Below, piece by piece: positions 1 through 5,457 of a stretch of 8,980 nucleotides of DNA (its first letter is position 1; every line of letters begins with the position of its first letter). The notes beneath the pieces are model-generated. The model searched no databases. It was given only the letters and a program-made list of their open reading frames with translations, and was not told the origin of the DNA. The DNA lies in NCBI GenBank assembly GCA_964342805.1, contig CAYFHQ010000128.1:1-8980 (forward strand). The letters run 5' to 3'. The DNA comes from CAYFHQ01 sp964342805 (lineage in GTDB: Bacteria; Bacillota; Clostridia; Peptostreptococcales; Acidaminobacteraceae). The position numbers and the translations under genes are program-made.

Positions 1-55
1 GAGTTCATAACTACTGAACTTGAATTTCGTGTCTTGACAAGCGTGTACATTATAG

Positions 56-220
56 AATAAGTTCAATGTGTCAGTTATAGATGGAAACATTGGATCAGCA
101 ACCATGCTAAAAAAACTAGGCTGTAAACAAGAAGGCGTAAGAAGAGAAGTAATCTATACAGAAGGTACCTACAAGGATGAGATTTTGTATGGACTGACGA
201 GGACTGAATTCAATCGATAA
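56..220 (+). pseudogene. 3' remnant of a RimJ/RimL-type GNAT N-acetyltransferase
   Basis: The frame ending at TAA 218-220 reads as the C-terminal third of a GNAT acetyltransferase. It has the acetyl-CoA-side pattern V-x-D-G-N-x-x-S followed by M-L-K-K-L-G-C and Q-E-G-V-R-R, then a G-x-Y-x-D-E motif and a final L-T-R-T-E-F. In this family the N-x-x-S and K-L-G-F/C-x-x-E-G motifs sit about 50 residues from the end, as here. The frame is blocked upstream by TAG at 53-55, and no GNAT-like sequence is seen in 1-55 in any frame. There is no ribosome binding site or good start codon, and the residues that would form the N-terminal two thirds are absent. I infer a decayed fragment rather than a functional gene. 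A frameshift or break near 50-56 with the rest lying left of the window is the alternative. Confidence 0.6.
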
Positions 221-249
221 TTAAGTGATACACGTTTACAAAGTACTGA

Positions 250-258
250 TGCTATTAA
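250..258 (+). promoter_or_regulatory. Candidate extended -10 promoter for the MBL-fold gene
   Basis: TGC followed by TATTAA (253-258) forms an extended -10 element about 40 bases before the MBL-fold start codon. A TTTACA at 235-240 lies too close (12-base spacer) to act as a normal -35. The surroundings are AT-rich, so chance matches are likely. Confidence 0.3.
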
Positions 259-288
259 TCGGACATTGAACAATAACTGATATCATTT

Positions 289-294
289 GGAGGG
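289..294 (+). promoter_or_regulatory. Ribosome binding site that fixes a TTG start
   Basis: GGAGGG at 289-294 lies five bases before TTG 300-302. An ATG at 299-301 is out of frame with the MBL fold. The strong Shine-Dalgarno therefore supports initiation at TTG. Confidence 0.65.
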
Positions 295-299
295 CAAAA

Positions 300-1067
300 T
301 TGATAGTAGAAAAAGTGGGGAATAGAGGTGTATTGTTTACGTTCGATGAGCTAAACGTTGAGCCATATAACTGTATAACGAATGTATTCGTTATAGTAGG
401 TTTAAAGAACTTCCTTGTTTGTGATACCTACCTAGGCCCCTATTATGTTAAAAAGATCAAGGATTATTTAAGAAGTAACTATGGTAACAAGTCATATGTT
501 GTTTTCAACTCTCACAGTCATTGGGATCATGTATGGGGAAACAGTGAATTTCAGTCGAGTAAGATAATAGCCCATGAAAGTTGTAAAGCAATTATGCATG
601 AAACCAGCGTTCAAGATTTAAAACTACTCGAATCAGAGTTTGCTAAAGACGTGATTGAAATTGTGTTTCCTAATTTGACTTTTGAGTCGGAACTGAAGCT
701 TGAAGAAGAAAATATTCTATTCTTCCATAGTCCAGGCCACTCATTAGACTCATCTTCATGTTACGATTACGTTGATAAAGTTTTGTTTGTGGGTGACAAT
801 ATTGATGATCCAATACCATCATTTATGTGTTGGGACAATATAGTCGAGTATCGAGAAACGTTAAAAAAATACTTGTCGTTTGACATTGAGTACCTTGTTC
901 AGAGTCATGGAAGTGTAATGACTTCAAGCGTTATTGAGTCAAATATTAAGTATTTGGATAGCCTCATTGAAAACAAATCAATTAGCTTTCAAGATGTCAC
1001 AGTAGAGAAAAAACATAAAGGAAACTTGGCATTCCTTAATAGAATACACGTGAATAACTCGGAATAA
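300..1067 (+). CDS. Metallo-beta-lactamase-fold metal-dependent hydrolase
   Basis: This is a 255-residue protein, the normal length for a stand-alone metallo-beta-lactamase (MBL) fold enzyme. All ligands of a binuclear metal site are visible: H72-S-H74-W-D76-H77, H147 in the P-G-H-S loop, D166 in the V-G-D-N strand and H203 in the S-H-G turn. It lacks a signal peptide, so it should be cytoplasmic. The family includes glyoxalase II-like thioesterases, lactonases and phosphodiesterases; the sequence does not tell which, and there is no reason to call it a beta-lactamase. It starts with TTG behind a good GGAGGG site. Base composition is clearly more AT-rich than the genes to the right (many AAA, TTA, ATA and AGA codons), which with the acetyltransferase fragment upstream suggests a separately acquired segment. 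It is transcribed alone and ends at the hairpin at 1105-1128. Confidence 0.85.
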   Translation: MIVEKVGNRGVLFTFDELNVEPYNCITNVFVIVGLKNFLVCDTYLGPYYVKKIKDYLRSNYGNKSYVVFNSHSHWDHVWGNSEFQSSKIIAHESCKAIMHETSVQDLKLLESEFAKDVIEIVFPNLTFESELKLEEENILFFHSPGHSLDSSSCYDYVDKVLFVGDNIDDPIPSFMCWDNIVEYRETLKKYLSFDIEYLVQSHGSVMTSSVIESNIKYLDSLIENKSISFQDVTVEKKHKGNLAFLNRIHVNNSE

Positions 1068-1104
1068 TGTCTAAGGTACGAAACATCTATAAGAAGTATA
1101 AAAC

Positions 1105-1128
1105 GAGCCAGTCCAATCGGACTGGCTC
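1105..1128. terminator. Bidirectional intrinsic terminator between convergent genes
   Basis: A perfect 10-bp stem (1105-1114 with 1119-1128) closes a four-base loop, AATC. On the + strand it is followed by ATTATAGTTTT, and on the - strand by GTTTTATAC. It lies between the rightward MBL gene and the leftward hydrolase and can serve both. Confidence 0.8.
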
Positions 1129-1162
1129 ATTATAGTTTTCTTATGGATAAGTAAGAATAAAC

Positions 1163-2095
1163 TTATCTCCCCAACCAATCCAAAATTATCCGGTTGGTCT
1201 CCTCAGGCTTCTCCTGCTGAATCCAGTGGCCACAGTCCAGGCTTACAATGTCTACATTGGGAACGTTCTGAGTCAAGGTAGGTGACTTAGCCACAGGGTC
1301 ACGGTCTCCATAGATCATGAGAGCGGGTTGGTGGATAATGGGGTCCGCCTCCCCAAGGATGTGCCAGTTACGGTCCAGGTTTCTGTACCAGTTTACACTA
1401 CCTGTAAACCCGGACGACTGGAAGGCTGAAACAAAGACGGCCAGGTCGTCTTCGGTCATAATAGGCTCACCCCGTTCTTCCTTTCGAAGAGCTGTGTTGA
1501 TCAGGGCCATACCTGGTTCTGGCTCCAACACAGGCTCATTTTTTCTATACATGTTGCGAAGAAACTGGTGGGTGTTTTGATCAAAAATGGCGTCTGCCAC
1601 ACCCGGCTTTTTATTGAAGTGGATAAAGTAGTTGTCTTCACCAAATAGCTCTTCCAAGAAGGTCAACCAAGGCATGGGTCCCCGGTCCATATAAGGAACA
1701 CTGAGGTTAATAATCTTGCGAACGCGCTTGGGGTACAGCAACGTCAACCCCCAAACCACAGTAGCGCCCCAGTCGTGGCCTAGGAAAACCGCATCTTCAT
1801 AACCGAAGTGATCAAGGAGGGCGACTAGATCACCTGCCAGGTGGTTAATATCATATGCAGTGACGTCTTCCGGTTTTGAAGAGTTACCATAGCCCCGTTG
1901 GTTGGGGACTATTACGTGGTAGCCTGCAGCTGCCAGGGCTGAGATTTGGTGCCGCCAGGAGTAGGCGTGTTCTGGCCAACCATGGCAGAGGACAATGGGG
2001 TTGCCTACATTTTCTTTGCCTGCTTCAAAAACTTCAAGTTCCACACCATTGACAGATATAAGGGTGGGGGCTGGAAAGTTGGGAATATGCTTCAT
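1163..2095 (-). CDS. Alpha/beta hydrolase, soluble epoxide hydrolase type
   Basis: This 310-residue protein has an alpha/beta-hydrolase core with a cap domain. The oxyanion-hole motif H-G-W-P is at 38-41 and the nucleophile elbow G-H-D108-W-G carries aspartate, the hallmark of epoxide hydrolases and haloalkane dehalogenases. The charge relay is completed by D266 (G-D-R-D-P) and H290 (G-H-W). The cap contains D-N-Y156-F-I-H-F followed by P-G-V-A-D, and N-W-Y237-R-N-x-D-R-N-W. These match the two tyrosines that polarise the epoxide in soluble epoxide hydrolases, so that is preferred to a dehalogenase. The expected reaction is epoxide plus water to a vicinal diol; the substrate is unknown. There is no signal peptide, so it should be cytoplasmic. 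The start is fixed by AGGAGG (2101-2106 on the minus strand) five bases before ATG. The gene follows a WYL regulator in the same direction and has its own extended -10 promoter. Confidence 0.88.
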   Translation of the reverse strand: MKHIPNFPAPTLISVNGVELEVFEAGKENVGNPIVLCHGWPEHAYSWRHQISALAAAGYHVIVPNQRGYGNSSKPEDVTAYDINHLAGDLVALLDHFGYEDAVFLGHDWGATVVWGLTLLYPKRVRKIINLSVPYMDRGPMPWLTFLEELFGEDNYFIHFNKKPGVADAIFDQNTHQFLRNMYRKNEPVLEPEPGMALINTALRKEERGEPIMTEDDLAVFVSAFQSSGFTGSVNWYRNLDRNWHILGEADPIIHQPALMIYGDRDPVAKSPTLTQNVPNVDIVSLDCGHWIQQEKPEETNRIILDWLGR

Positions 2096-2136
2096 GTTTA
2101 CCTCCTGTATACAAACAATATCTACTTGATAGGGCC

Positions 2137-2145
2137 AGTATAGCA
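2137..2145 (-). promoter_or_regulatory. Extended -10 promoter of the epoxide hydrolase gene
   Basis: On the minus strand TGC directly precedes TATACT (2142 down to 2137), an extended -10 element. The -35 position (about 2160-2165) reads ATAGGG, a poor match. This suggests reliance on the extended -10 or on an activator. Confidence 0.6.
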
Positions 2146-2153
2146 GGGGGCCA

Positions 2154-2169
2154 TGACACCCCTATGTCA
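2154..2169. promoter_or_regulatory. Inverted repeat TGACA-N6-TGTCA, candidate WYL-regulator operator
   Basis: TGACA (2154-2158) and TGTCA (2165-2169) are perfect inverted half-sites separated by six bases. They cover the -35 region of the hydrolase promoter, just after the stop codon of the WYL regulator gene. The position suits either a repressor blocking polymerase or an activator compensating for the poor -35. Binding by the adjacent regulator is inference. Confidence 0.5.
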
Positions 2170-2183
2170 GGTTTGAAAAAGTT

Positions 2184-3113
2184 TTAGGAATACTTTTTTT
2201 GCATAGACTGAATCCGGCTAATCATTGTCTGGCGAACGAATTCGGGGCTGATCACCTCAACGTGTTCACCAAAGCTGAGGAGTAGGGTCATGTACCATTC
2301 CTTGTCAGGGAAGTTCGTTGTCACTAAGAGGTCGCCATTCTCCAATACCTCAATTTGATGGTCAGGAAAAATGTCCTCCACTCGGCTCCGAATATGGGCG
2401 TCAAACTTGAGTTTTACGGTTACCCTGGCCTCGTCTTTGGGGGACAGGGTTTCCACCTCATGATAAGTCTTGTTTCTCCGGGCAAAGAGGCTGTTTTCCA
2501 CATGGAGGTCACGGATTCTGGAAACCCGAAAGACCCTGTAGTCCTCTTTTAGGCGACAATAGGCAAAGAGGTACCAGGTGTAGCCTTTAAATATCAAGGA
2601 CATGGGTTCCACCTGTCTGCTGGTGACCTCGTTCCCATAGTTTCTATAGGTCATTGTCATAAGCTGAGAGTGGGCGATGGCCAGTCGAATACTTTTAATC
2701 TTTTGCTTTTGCTGGTCTGTGTAGGTGCCATGGGGCGTGTCAATGATGACTTGTTCCATATGGAGGTCCAGCTGCCTGTTCTGATCCCTTGGAACCAGGT
2801 TTTTCAGTTTTTCAATGGATGACTCCAGTTCCTGGTCTTCGAAGGTATCATTCATGTTGCATAGGGCTGACAGCATGGAGAAGAGGTTGCCCGTTGTCAA
2901 AAGCTGGTTGCTCAGCTTATAATGGTCCATTATGCCGTAGCCCCCATGGTTGCCTGCGTAGGAAATAATGGGAATCCCGGCCATGTTAATGGACTCGATG
3001 TCCCGGTAGATGGTCCGTACAGAGACCTCAAATTTCTCAGCGAGTTCCTTGGCAGTTATCCGTTTTCTATTGAGTAAGATGACTACTATGGTCAACATTC
3101 GTTCTATTTTCAT
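2184..3113 (-). CDS. HTH-WYL domain transcriptional regulator (YafY/DeoR-like)
   Basis: A 309-residue regulator. Residues 1-60 form a DeoR-type winged helix-turn-helix with A-K-E-L-A-E-K-F-E-V and the recognition helix S-V-R-T-I-Y-R-D-I-E at 31-40. The central WYL domain (about 140-205) holds W180-Y-L-F-A-Y and the basic strand Y-R-V-F-R-V-S-R-I, which in this family contacts a ligand, often nucleic acid. A C-terminal WCX-like part follows (about 230-300). I place the start at ATG 3113 because AAAGGAG lies six bases before it. A longer frame begins at 3143 but lacks such a site and only adds an unrelated ten-residue leader. It precedes the epoxide hydrolase in the same direction (88 bases apart) and is divergent from the Nudix operon, so it probably controls one or both and itself. 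The ligand is unknown. Confidence 0.9.
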   Translation of the reverse strand: MKIERMLTIVVILLNRKRITAKELAEKFEVSVRTIYRDIESINMAGIPIISYAGNHGGYGIMDHYKLSNQLLTTGNLFSMLSALCNMNDTFEDQELESSIEKLKNLVPRDQNRQLDLHMEQVIIDTPHGTYTDQQKQKIKSIRLAIAHSQLMTMTYRNYGNEVTSRQVEPMSLIFKGYTWYLFAYCRLKEDYRVFRVSRIRDLHVENSLFARRNKTYHEVETLSPKDEARVTVKLKFDAHIRSRVEDIFPDHQIEVLENGDLLVTTNFPDKEWYMTLLLSFGEHVEVISPEFVRQTMISRIQSMQKKYS

Positions 3114-3163
3114 GGGCGACTCCTTTGCTCTTATTGATACCATTATACTGGGTTTGAAATCGC

Positions 3164-3193
3164 ATTATACCTTTTCTTGTTTCCTCTGGGCAA
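3164..3193 (-). promoter_or_regulatory. Promoter of the WYL regulator gene
   Basis: On the minus strand TTGCCC (3193-3188) is followed after 18 bases by TATAAT (3169-3164), about 50 bases before the ATG. A second TATAAT-like hexamer at 3147-3142 lacks a -35. Confidence 0.55.
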
Positions 3194-3234
3194 GCATCTT
3201 GTTCCAAAGTGAGCAATACTGGATAGTAAAAAGA

Positions 3235-3243
3235 TGTTAAAAT
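3235..3243 (+). promoter_or_regulatory. Extended -10 promoter of the Nudix operon
   Basis: TGT followed by TAAAAT (3238-3243) lies about 30 bases before the Nudix ATG. No good -35 is seen at 16-18 bases upstream, so it would rely on the extended -10 or on an activator. Confidence 0.45.
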
Positions 3244-3273
3244 AGTTAATGTGAAGGTGGAAGGAGGCGTGCA

Positions 3274-3723
3274 ATGAAAGACAGAATATATGGGGTTAAG
3301 GACCCCAATCATACCTATAGAAAAAGACCAGGTGCCTATGGAATCGCCTTTAACACGGACAGGCAAGTGGCCTTGGTCAAGGTAGACAATACCTATTTCC
3401 TACCTGGTGGAGGAATAGAAGAGGGAGAGGACCCGGTAACTTGTCTCCGAAGAGAGTTTGTAGAGGAGACCGGTTGTCAGGTGGAAGTGGGCGCCTATCT
3501 TGATCGGTGCACCCAGTTTACCTATTCGAAAACAAGGCAGCGTCACTATCAACTGGTCGGCAGTTTCTACTTGGTGCATATTCAGCAAATGACCAATGGA
3601 AAGGTGGAAGACGACCACGAGTTGGTATGGGCTGACTTAAGCGAGGTGAATGACCTTATACGATTGGAGTATCATGCTGTCATGATCCATGAGGCTTATG
3701 CAATGGCGTACGCAGGCTCGTAA
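3274..3723 (+). CDS. Nudix family hydrolase
   Basis: This 149-residue single-domain protein carries a complete Nudix box from G46 to C68: G-x5-E52-x7-R60-E61-F-x-E64-E65-x-G67. The glutamates of the R-E-x-x-E-E helix bind the divalent metal that catalyses hydrolysis of a nucleoside diphosphate linked to another group. The substrate cannot be read from the sequence; small Nudix proteins of this size include MutT-like house-cleaning enzymes and nucleotide-sugar or ADP-ribose hydrolases. It is cytoplasmic. AAGGAGG at 3261-3267, six bases from ATG, fixes the start. It is the first gene of a three-gene operon with a VOC-fold protein 36 bases downstream and a flavoprotein after that, and is divergent from the WYL regulator, a plausible controller. 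Confidence 0.9.
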   Translation: MKDRIYGVKDPNHTYRKRPGAYGIAFNTDRQVALVKVDNTYFLPGGGIEEGEDPVTCLRREFVEETGCQVEVGAYLDRCTQFTYSKTRQRHYQLVGSFYLVHIQQMTNGKVEDDHELVWADLSEVNDLIRLEYHAVMIHEAYAMAYAGS

Positions 3724-3759
3724 TTGGGGCAAGGGCGTATCTGATAAAAGGGGGATATT

Positions 3760-4110
3760 ATGATTAAAGAGTTTTCTTGTGTCAACATTTCGTCCAATCA
3801 ACCTGAGGTGCTTGTGAAGTTTTACAGCGAGACCTTGAACATTCCCATTATTGAGTTTGACGAAAACTATGACGGTGTTGCCCTGGGTTTTATTAAGGAA
3901 GCGCCTACCATTATGATCTGGGACCAGCGCAAATGGGGGCCGTCCAGTGAAGGCAAGGTCTATTTTGTTTTCAACTGCGATGACTTGGACAAGACCTATC
4001 AAGAATTGTTAGACAAGGGTCTGGAACTAGACCCACCGATCACTGCTGTCTGGGGTGGCAAAGAGTTGAACGTGCTTGATCCAGATGGGAATAAGTTGTT
4101 GCTGTTGTAA
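3760..4110 (+). CDS. VOC-fold (glyoxalase/bleomycin-resistance superfamily) protein
   Basis: This 116-residue protein has two beta-alpha-beta-beta-beta modules of the vicinal oxygen chelate fold. Module one holds E-V-L-V-K-F-Y-S-E-T-L-N-I-P. Module two holds Y-Q-E-L-L-D-K-G and ends with the signature L-D-P-D-G-N-K. Members bind metal or small planar compounds and act as lyases, dioxygenases, isomerases or drug-binding proteins. Here the usual first-strand histidine position reads V-N-I, and the glutamate usual after D-P-D-G-N is replaced by a leucine run. The normal metal ligands therefore seem to be missing, and a binding or sequestering role is as likely as catalysis. AAGGGGG lies five bases before the ATG. 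It sits between the Nudix gene and the flavoprotein gene (23 bases downstream) and is surely co-transcribed with them. Confidence 0.85.
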   Translation: MIKEFSCVNISSNQPEVLVKFYSETLNIPIIEFDENYDGVALGFIKEAPTIMIWDQRKWGPSSEGKVYFVFNCDDLDKTYQELLDKGLELDPPITAVWGGKELNVLDPDGNKLLLL

Positions 4111-4133
4111 ATAGTAATGAGGGGTAGGTAATC

Positions 4134-4691
4134 ATGAAAACACTCATCATCAACGGGTCCCCAAAGGTAGATGGGGACACAAGTGCACTCCTGCAACCAC
4201 TGCTAGACCAGTTAAAGGGGGAGGTCAGGGTTTTATCCGTAGCTGATCATATCCAACCCTGTAATGACTGCAGGTCTTGTTGGGAGTCGCCTGGTTGCAC
4301 CATTGAGGACGACTTTACAGCGGTTTATCCCTATTTATATGATTGCGATAATGTGGTGATCGCTTCGCTAGTTTGGTTTTCGTCCCTGAGTGGACCTGCG
4401 CTGAACATAGGTAGCCGTATTCAGTACTTGTATGCGTCCGACCGCTTCCGGGGAGACAAGCTACCTATTAAGAAGAAAAAGGGTGCCATTTTTATAGTTG
4501 GGGCAGAACCTGGGACTGAAGAAATCCCTATGAAAACTGCCCGGACCATGATGAAATTTATGAAAGTGAACCGGGAAAATTTACCCCTTGTTTGCTCCAT
4601 GGACACCAACCATCTTCCCACCAGTCAGGACGGGGAAGCCTTAGAGGAGGCTGGGCGGGTGGCCTTGTGGATGAATGAGGCAATGGAATAA
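4134..4691 (+). CDS. Flavodoxin-fold NAD(P)H-dependent FMN reductase, Isf-like with a cysteine cluster
   Basis: A 185-residue flavodoxin-fold protein. The first strand and phosphate loop I-I-N-G-S-P-K-V-D-G-D-T (5-16) is the FMN-phosphate site of the NADPH-dependent FMN reductase/iron-sulfur flavoprotein family. Four cysteines, C43, C46, C49 and C55 (C-x2-C-x2-C-W-x4-C), match the C-x2-C-x2-C-x4-7-C pattern that binds a 4Fe-4S cluster in archaeal Isf. Many bacterial relatives share this motif without proven cluster binding, so cluster content is inference. The stretch V-I-A-S-L-V-W-F-S-S-L-S-G-P forms the second flavin loop. It is probably a cytoplasmic quinone, nitro-compound or oxidant reductase, or an electron carrier. 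It is the last gene of the Nudix-VOC operon, with an AGGGGTAGGT-type binding site and a clear terminator 20 bases after the stop codon. Confidence 0.87.
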   Translation: MKTLIINGSPKVDGDTSALLQPLLDQLKGEVRVLSVADHIQPCNDCRSCWESPGCTIEDDFTAVYPYLYDCDNVVIASLVWFSSLSGPALNIGSRIQYLYASDRFRGDKLPIKKKKGAIFIVGAEPGTEEIPMKTARTMMKFMKVNRENLPLVCSMDTNHLPTSQDGEALEEAGRVALWMNEAME

Positions 4692-4711
4692 ACGCAATGG
4701 TATGCAAAACC

Positions 4712-4743
4712 AAGCTCCCTTCCAAACAGAAGGGAGCTTTTTT
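4712..4743 (+). terminator. Intrinsic terminator of the Nudix-VOC-flavoprotein operon
   Basis: An 11-bp perfect stem (4712-4722 with 4729-4739) with a six-base loop CAAACA runs directly into six T residues (4738-4743). Confidence 0.93.
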
Positions 4744-4764
4744 AATGGAGACCTCTATCATACA

Positions 4765-4798
4765 TTGACGCAATACTCAGAAAACTCTATGCTATACA
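4765..4798 (+). promoter_or_regulatory. Promoter of the transporter-GGT operon
   Basis: TTGACG (4765-4770) is followed after 17 bases by TATGCT (4788-4793). An overlapping extended -10, TGC-TATACA (4790-4798), is an alternative. Either gives a leader of roughly 70 bases before ATG 4876. Confidence 0.6.
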
Positions 4799-4800
4799 TA

Positions 4801-4834
4801 GGGTATCGAAATATTCGGTGGACGAATGGGTATC
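4801..4834 (+). repeat. Direct repeat GGGTATC and nested ATTCG/CGAAT dyad in the transporter leader
   Basis: GGGTATC occurs at 4801-4807 and again at 4828-4834. Between them is an inverted repeat ATTCG (4813-4817) / CGAAT (4823-4827) with a five-base gap. The block begins just past the -10, a normal place for an operator. It is short and could be chance. Confidence 0.35.
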
Positions 4835-4875
4835 AGCCCTTTTGACACCACCAAAAAGAAAATGAGGAGTGGGCT

Positions 4876-5424
4876 ATGAAGATTTACTGGGATTTATTTG
4901 TTGCGTTTTTTCGCTGTGGGGTCTTTGGTTTTGGCGGAGGCCAGGCGACCGTGCCCCTGATCGAACAGGAAGTGGTAGATACTTTTGGTTGGTTGACCAT
5001 TGGGGAATTCTCTGACGCCTATGCCTTTGGCAACTCTTTGCCTGGGCCGATCACAACCAAACTGGCGGCCCTTGTGGGCTTTAAAATGGGTGGCGTCTTT
5101 GGGTCAGCTGTGGCCCTAATAGGCATGGTCATCCCTTCAGCCATTGCAGTCACCATCCTTTTTGCCATCTATTTGGAACACAAGGACGCAAAATGGCTTC
5201 AAGGTATGATGAAAGGTGTACGACCAGTGGTAGTGATCCTGATCCTGGGGGTCTTGTACAAGATCGCTGTTAAGGCATTTGGATTTGGCACCTATTCACC
5301 AGGGATCTCCATGATTGCTGTGGCCATTGCGGCTGTAGCTGGGGTACTCTTTTTTAAGTTTGACGTCCACCCGATTATATTAATCGTGGCGTCATTGGCA
5401 TTTGGCGGCTTCTTCTTGGGCTAA
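4876..5424 (+). CDS. chrA: Short-chain CHR-family chromate/anion transporter
   Basis: This 182-residue hydrophobic protein is a single CHR domain, half the size of the classical two-domain ChrA. Conserved features are F-G-F-G-G-G (17-22) followed by P-L-I-E-Q-E-V, the helix with S-L-P-G-P-I (54-59), the M-V-I-P-S segment (84-88) and G-V-R-P-V-V (114-119). About five or six membrane segments can be drawn. CHR proteins export chromate in exchange or with the proton gradient; many physiological substrates are other oxyanions, so chromate is a family label. Short CHR proteins usually occur as adjacent pairs of opposite topology, but only one copy is present here, directly followed after 33 bases by a gamma-glutamyltransferase-like gene. 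GAGGAG lies six bases before ATG. A promoter is visible at 4765-4798 and no transcriptional regulator is adjacent. Confidence 0.88.
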   Translation: MKIYWDLFVAFFRCGVFGFGGGQATVPLIEQEVVDTFGWLTIGEFSDAYAFGNSLPGPITTKLAALVGFKMGGVFGSAVALIGMVIPSAIAVTILFAIYLEHKDAKWLQGMMKGVRPVVVILILGVLYKIAVKAFGFGTYSPGISMIAVAIAAVAGVLFFKFDVHPIILIVASLAFGGFFLG

Positions 5425-5457
5425 TTCAATACAAAAGAGGGGTTATAAGGGGGACAT

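Noticed and set aside
34..58. TTGACA (34-39) with TAGAAT (53-58) as a promoter
   Set aside because: The spacer is only 13 bases and the downstream sequence is a broken gene, so a functional promoter is unlikely.
1..60. Open frame of 19 codons ending at TAA 58-60, possibly the tail of another gene
   Set aside because: Too short to identify, no family resemblance, and in a different frame from the GNAT remnant. It cannot be told from chance.
1105..1128. Recombination site (attC-like) at the edge of the AT-rich block
   Set aside because: The hairpin is a simple perfect stem with a T-rich flank, as expected of a terminator. It lacks the bulged double-box structure of attC and no integrase is nearby.
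1163..2095. Haloalkane dehalogenase as the function of the alpha/beta hydrolase
   Set aside because: The two cap tyrosines and the N-W-Y-R-N and P-G-V-A-D motifs point to epoxide hydrolases instead.
3067..3366. Leftward frame of 99 codons across the WYL-Nudix intergenic region
   Set aside because: It covers both promoters and the start of the well-supported Nudix gene, has no family motif and no ribosome binding site.
3637..4002. Leftward frame of 121 codons opposite the VOC gene
   Set aside because: It lies antisense to a gene with clear VOC motifs and a binding site, and its own product shows no recognisable domain.
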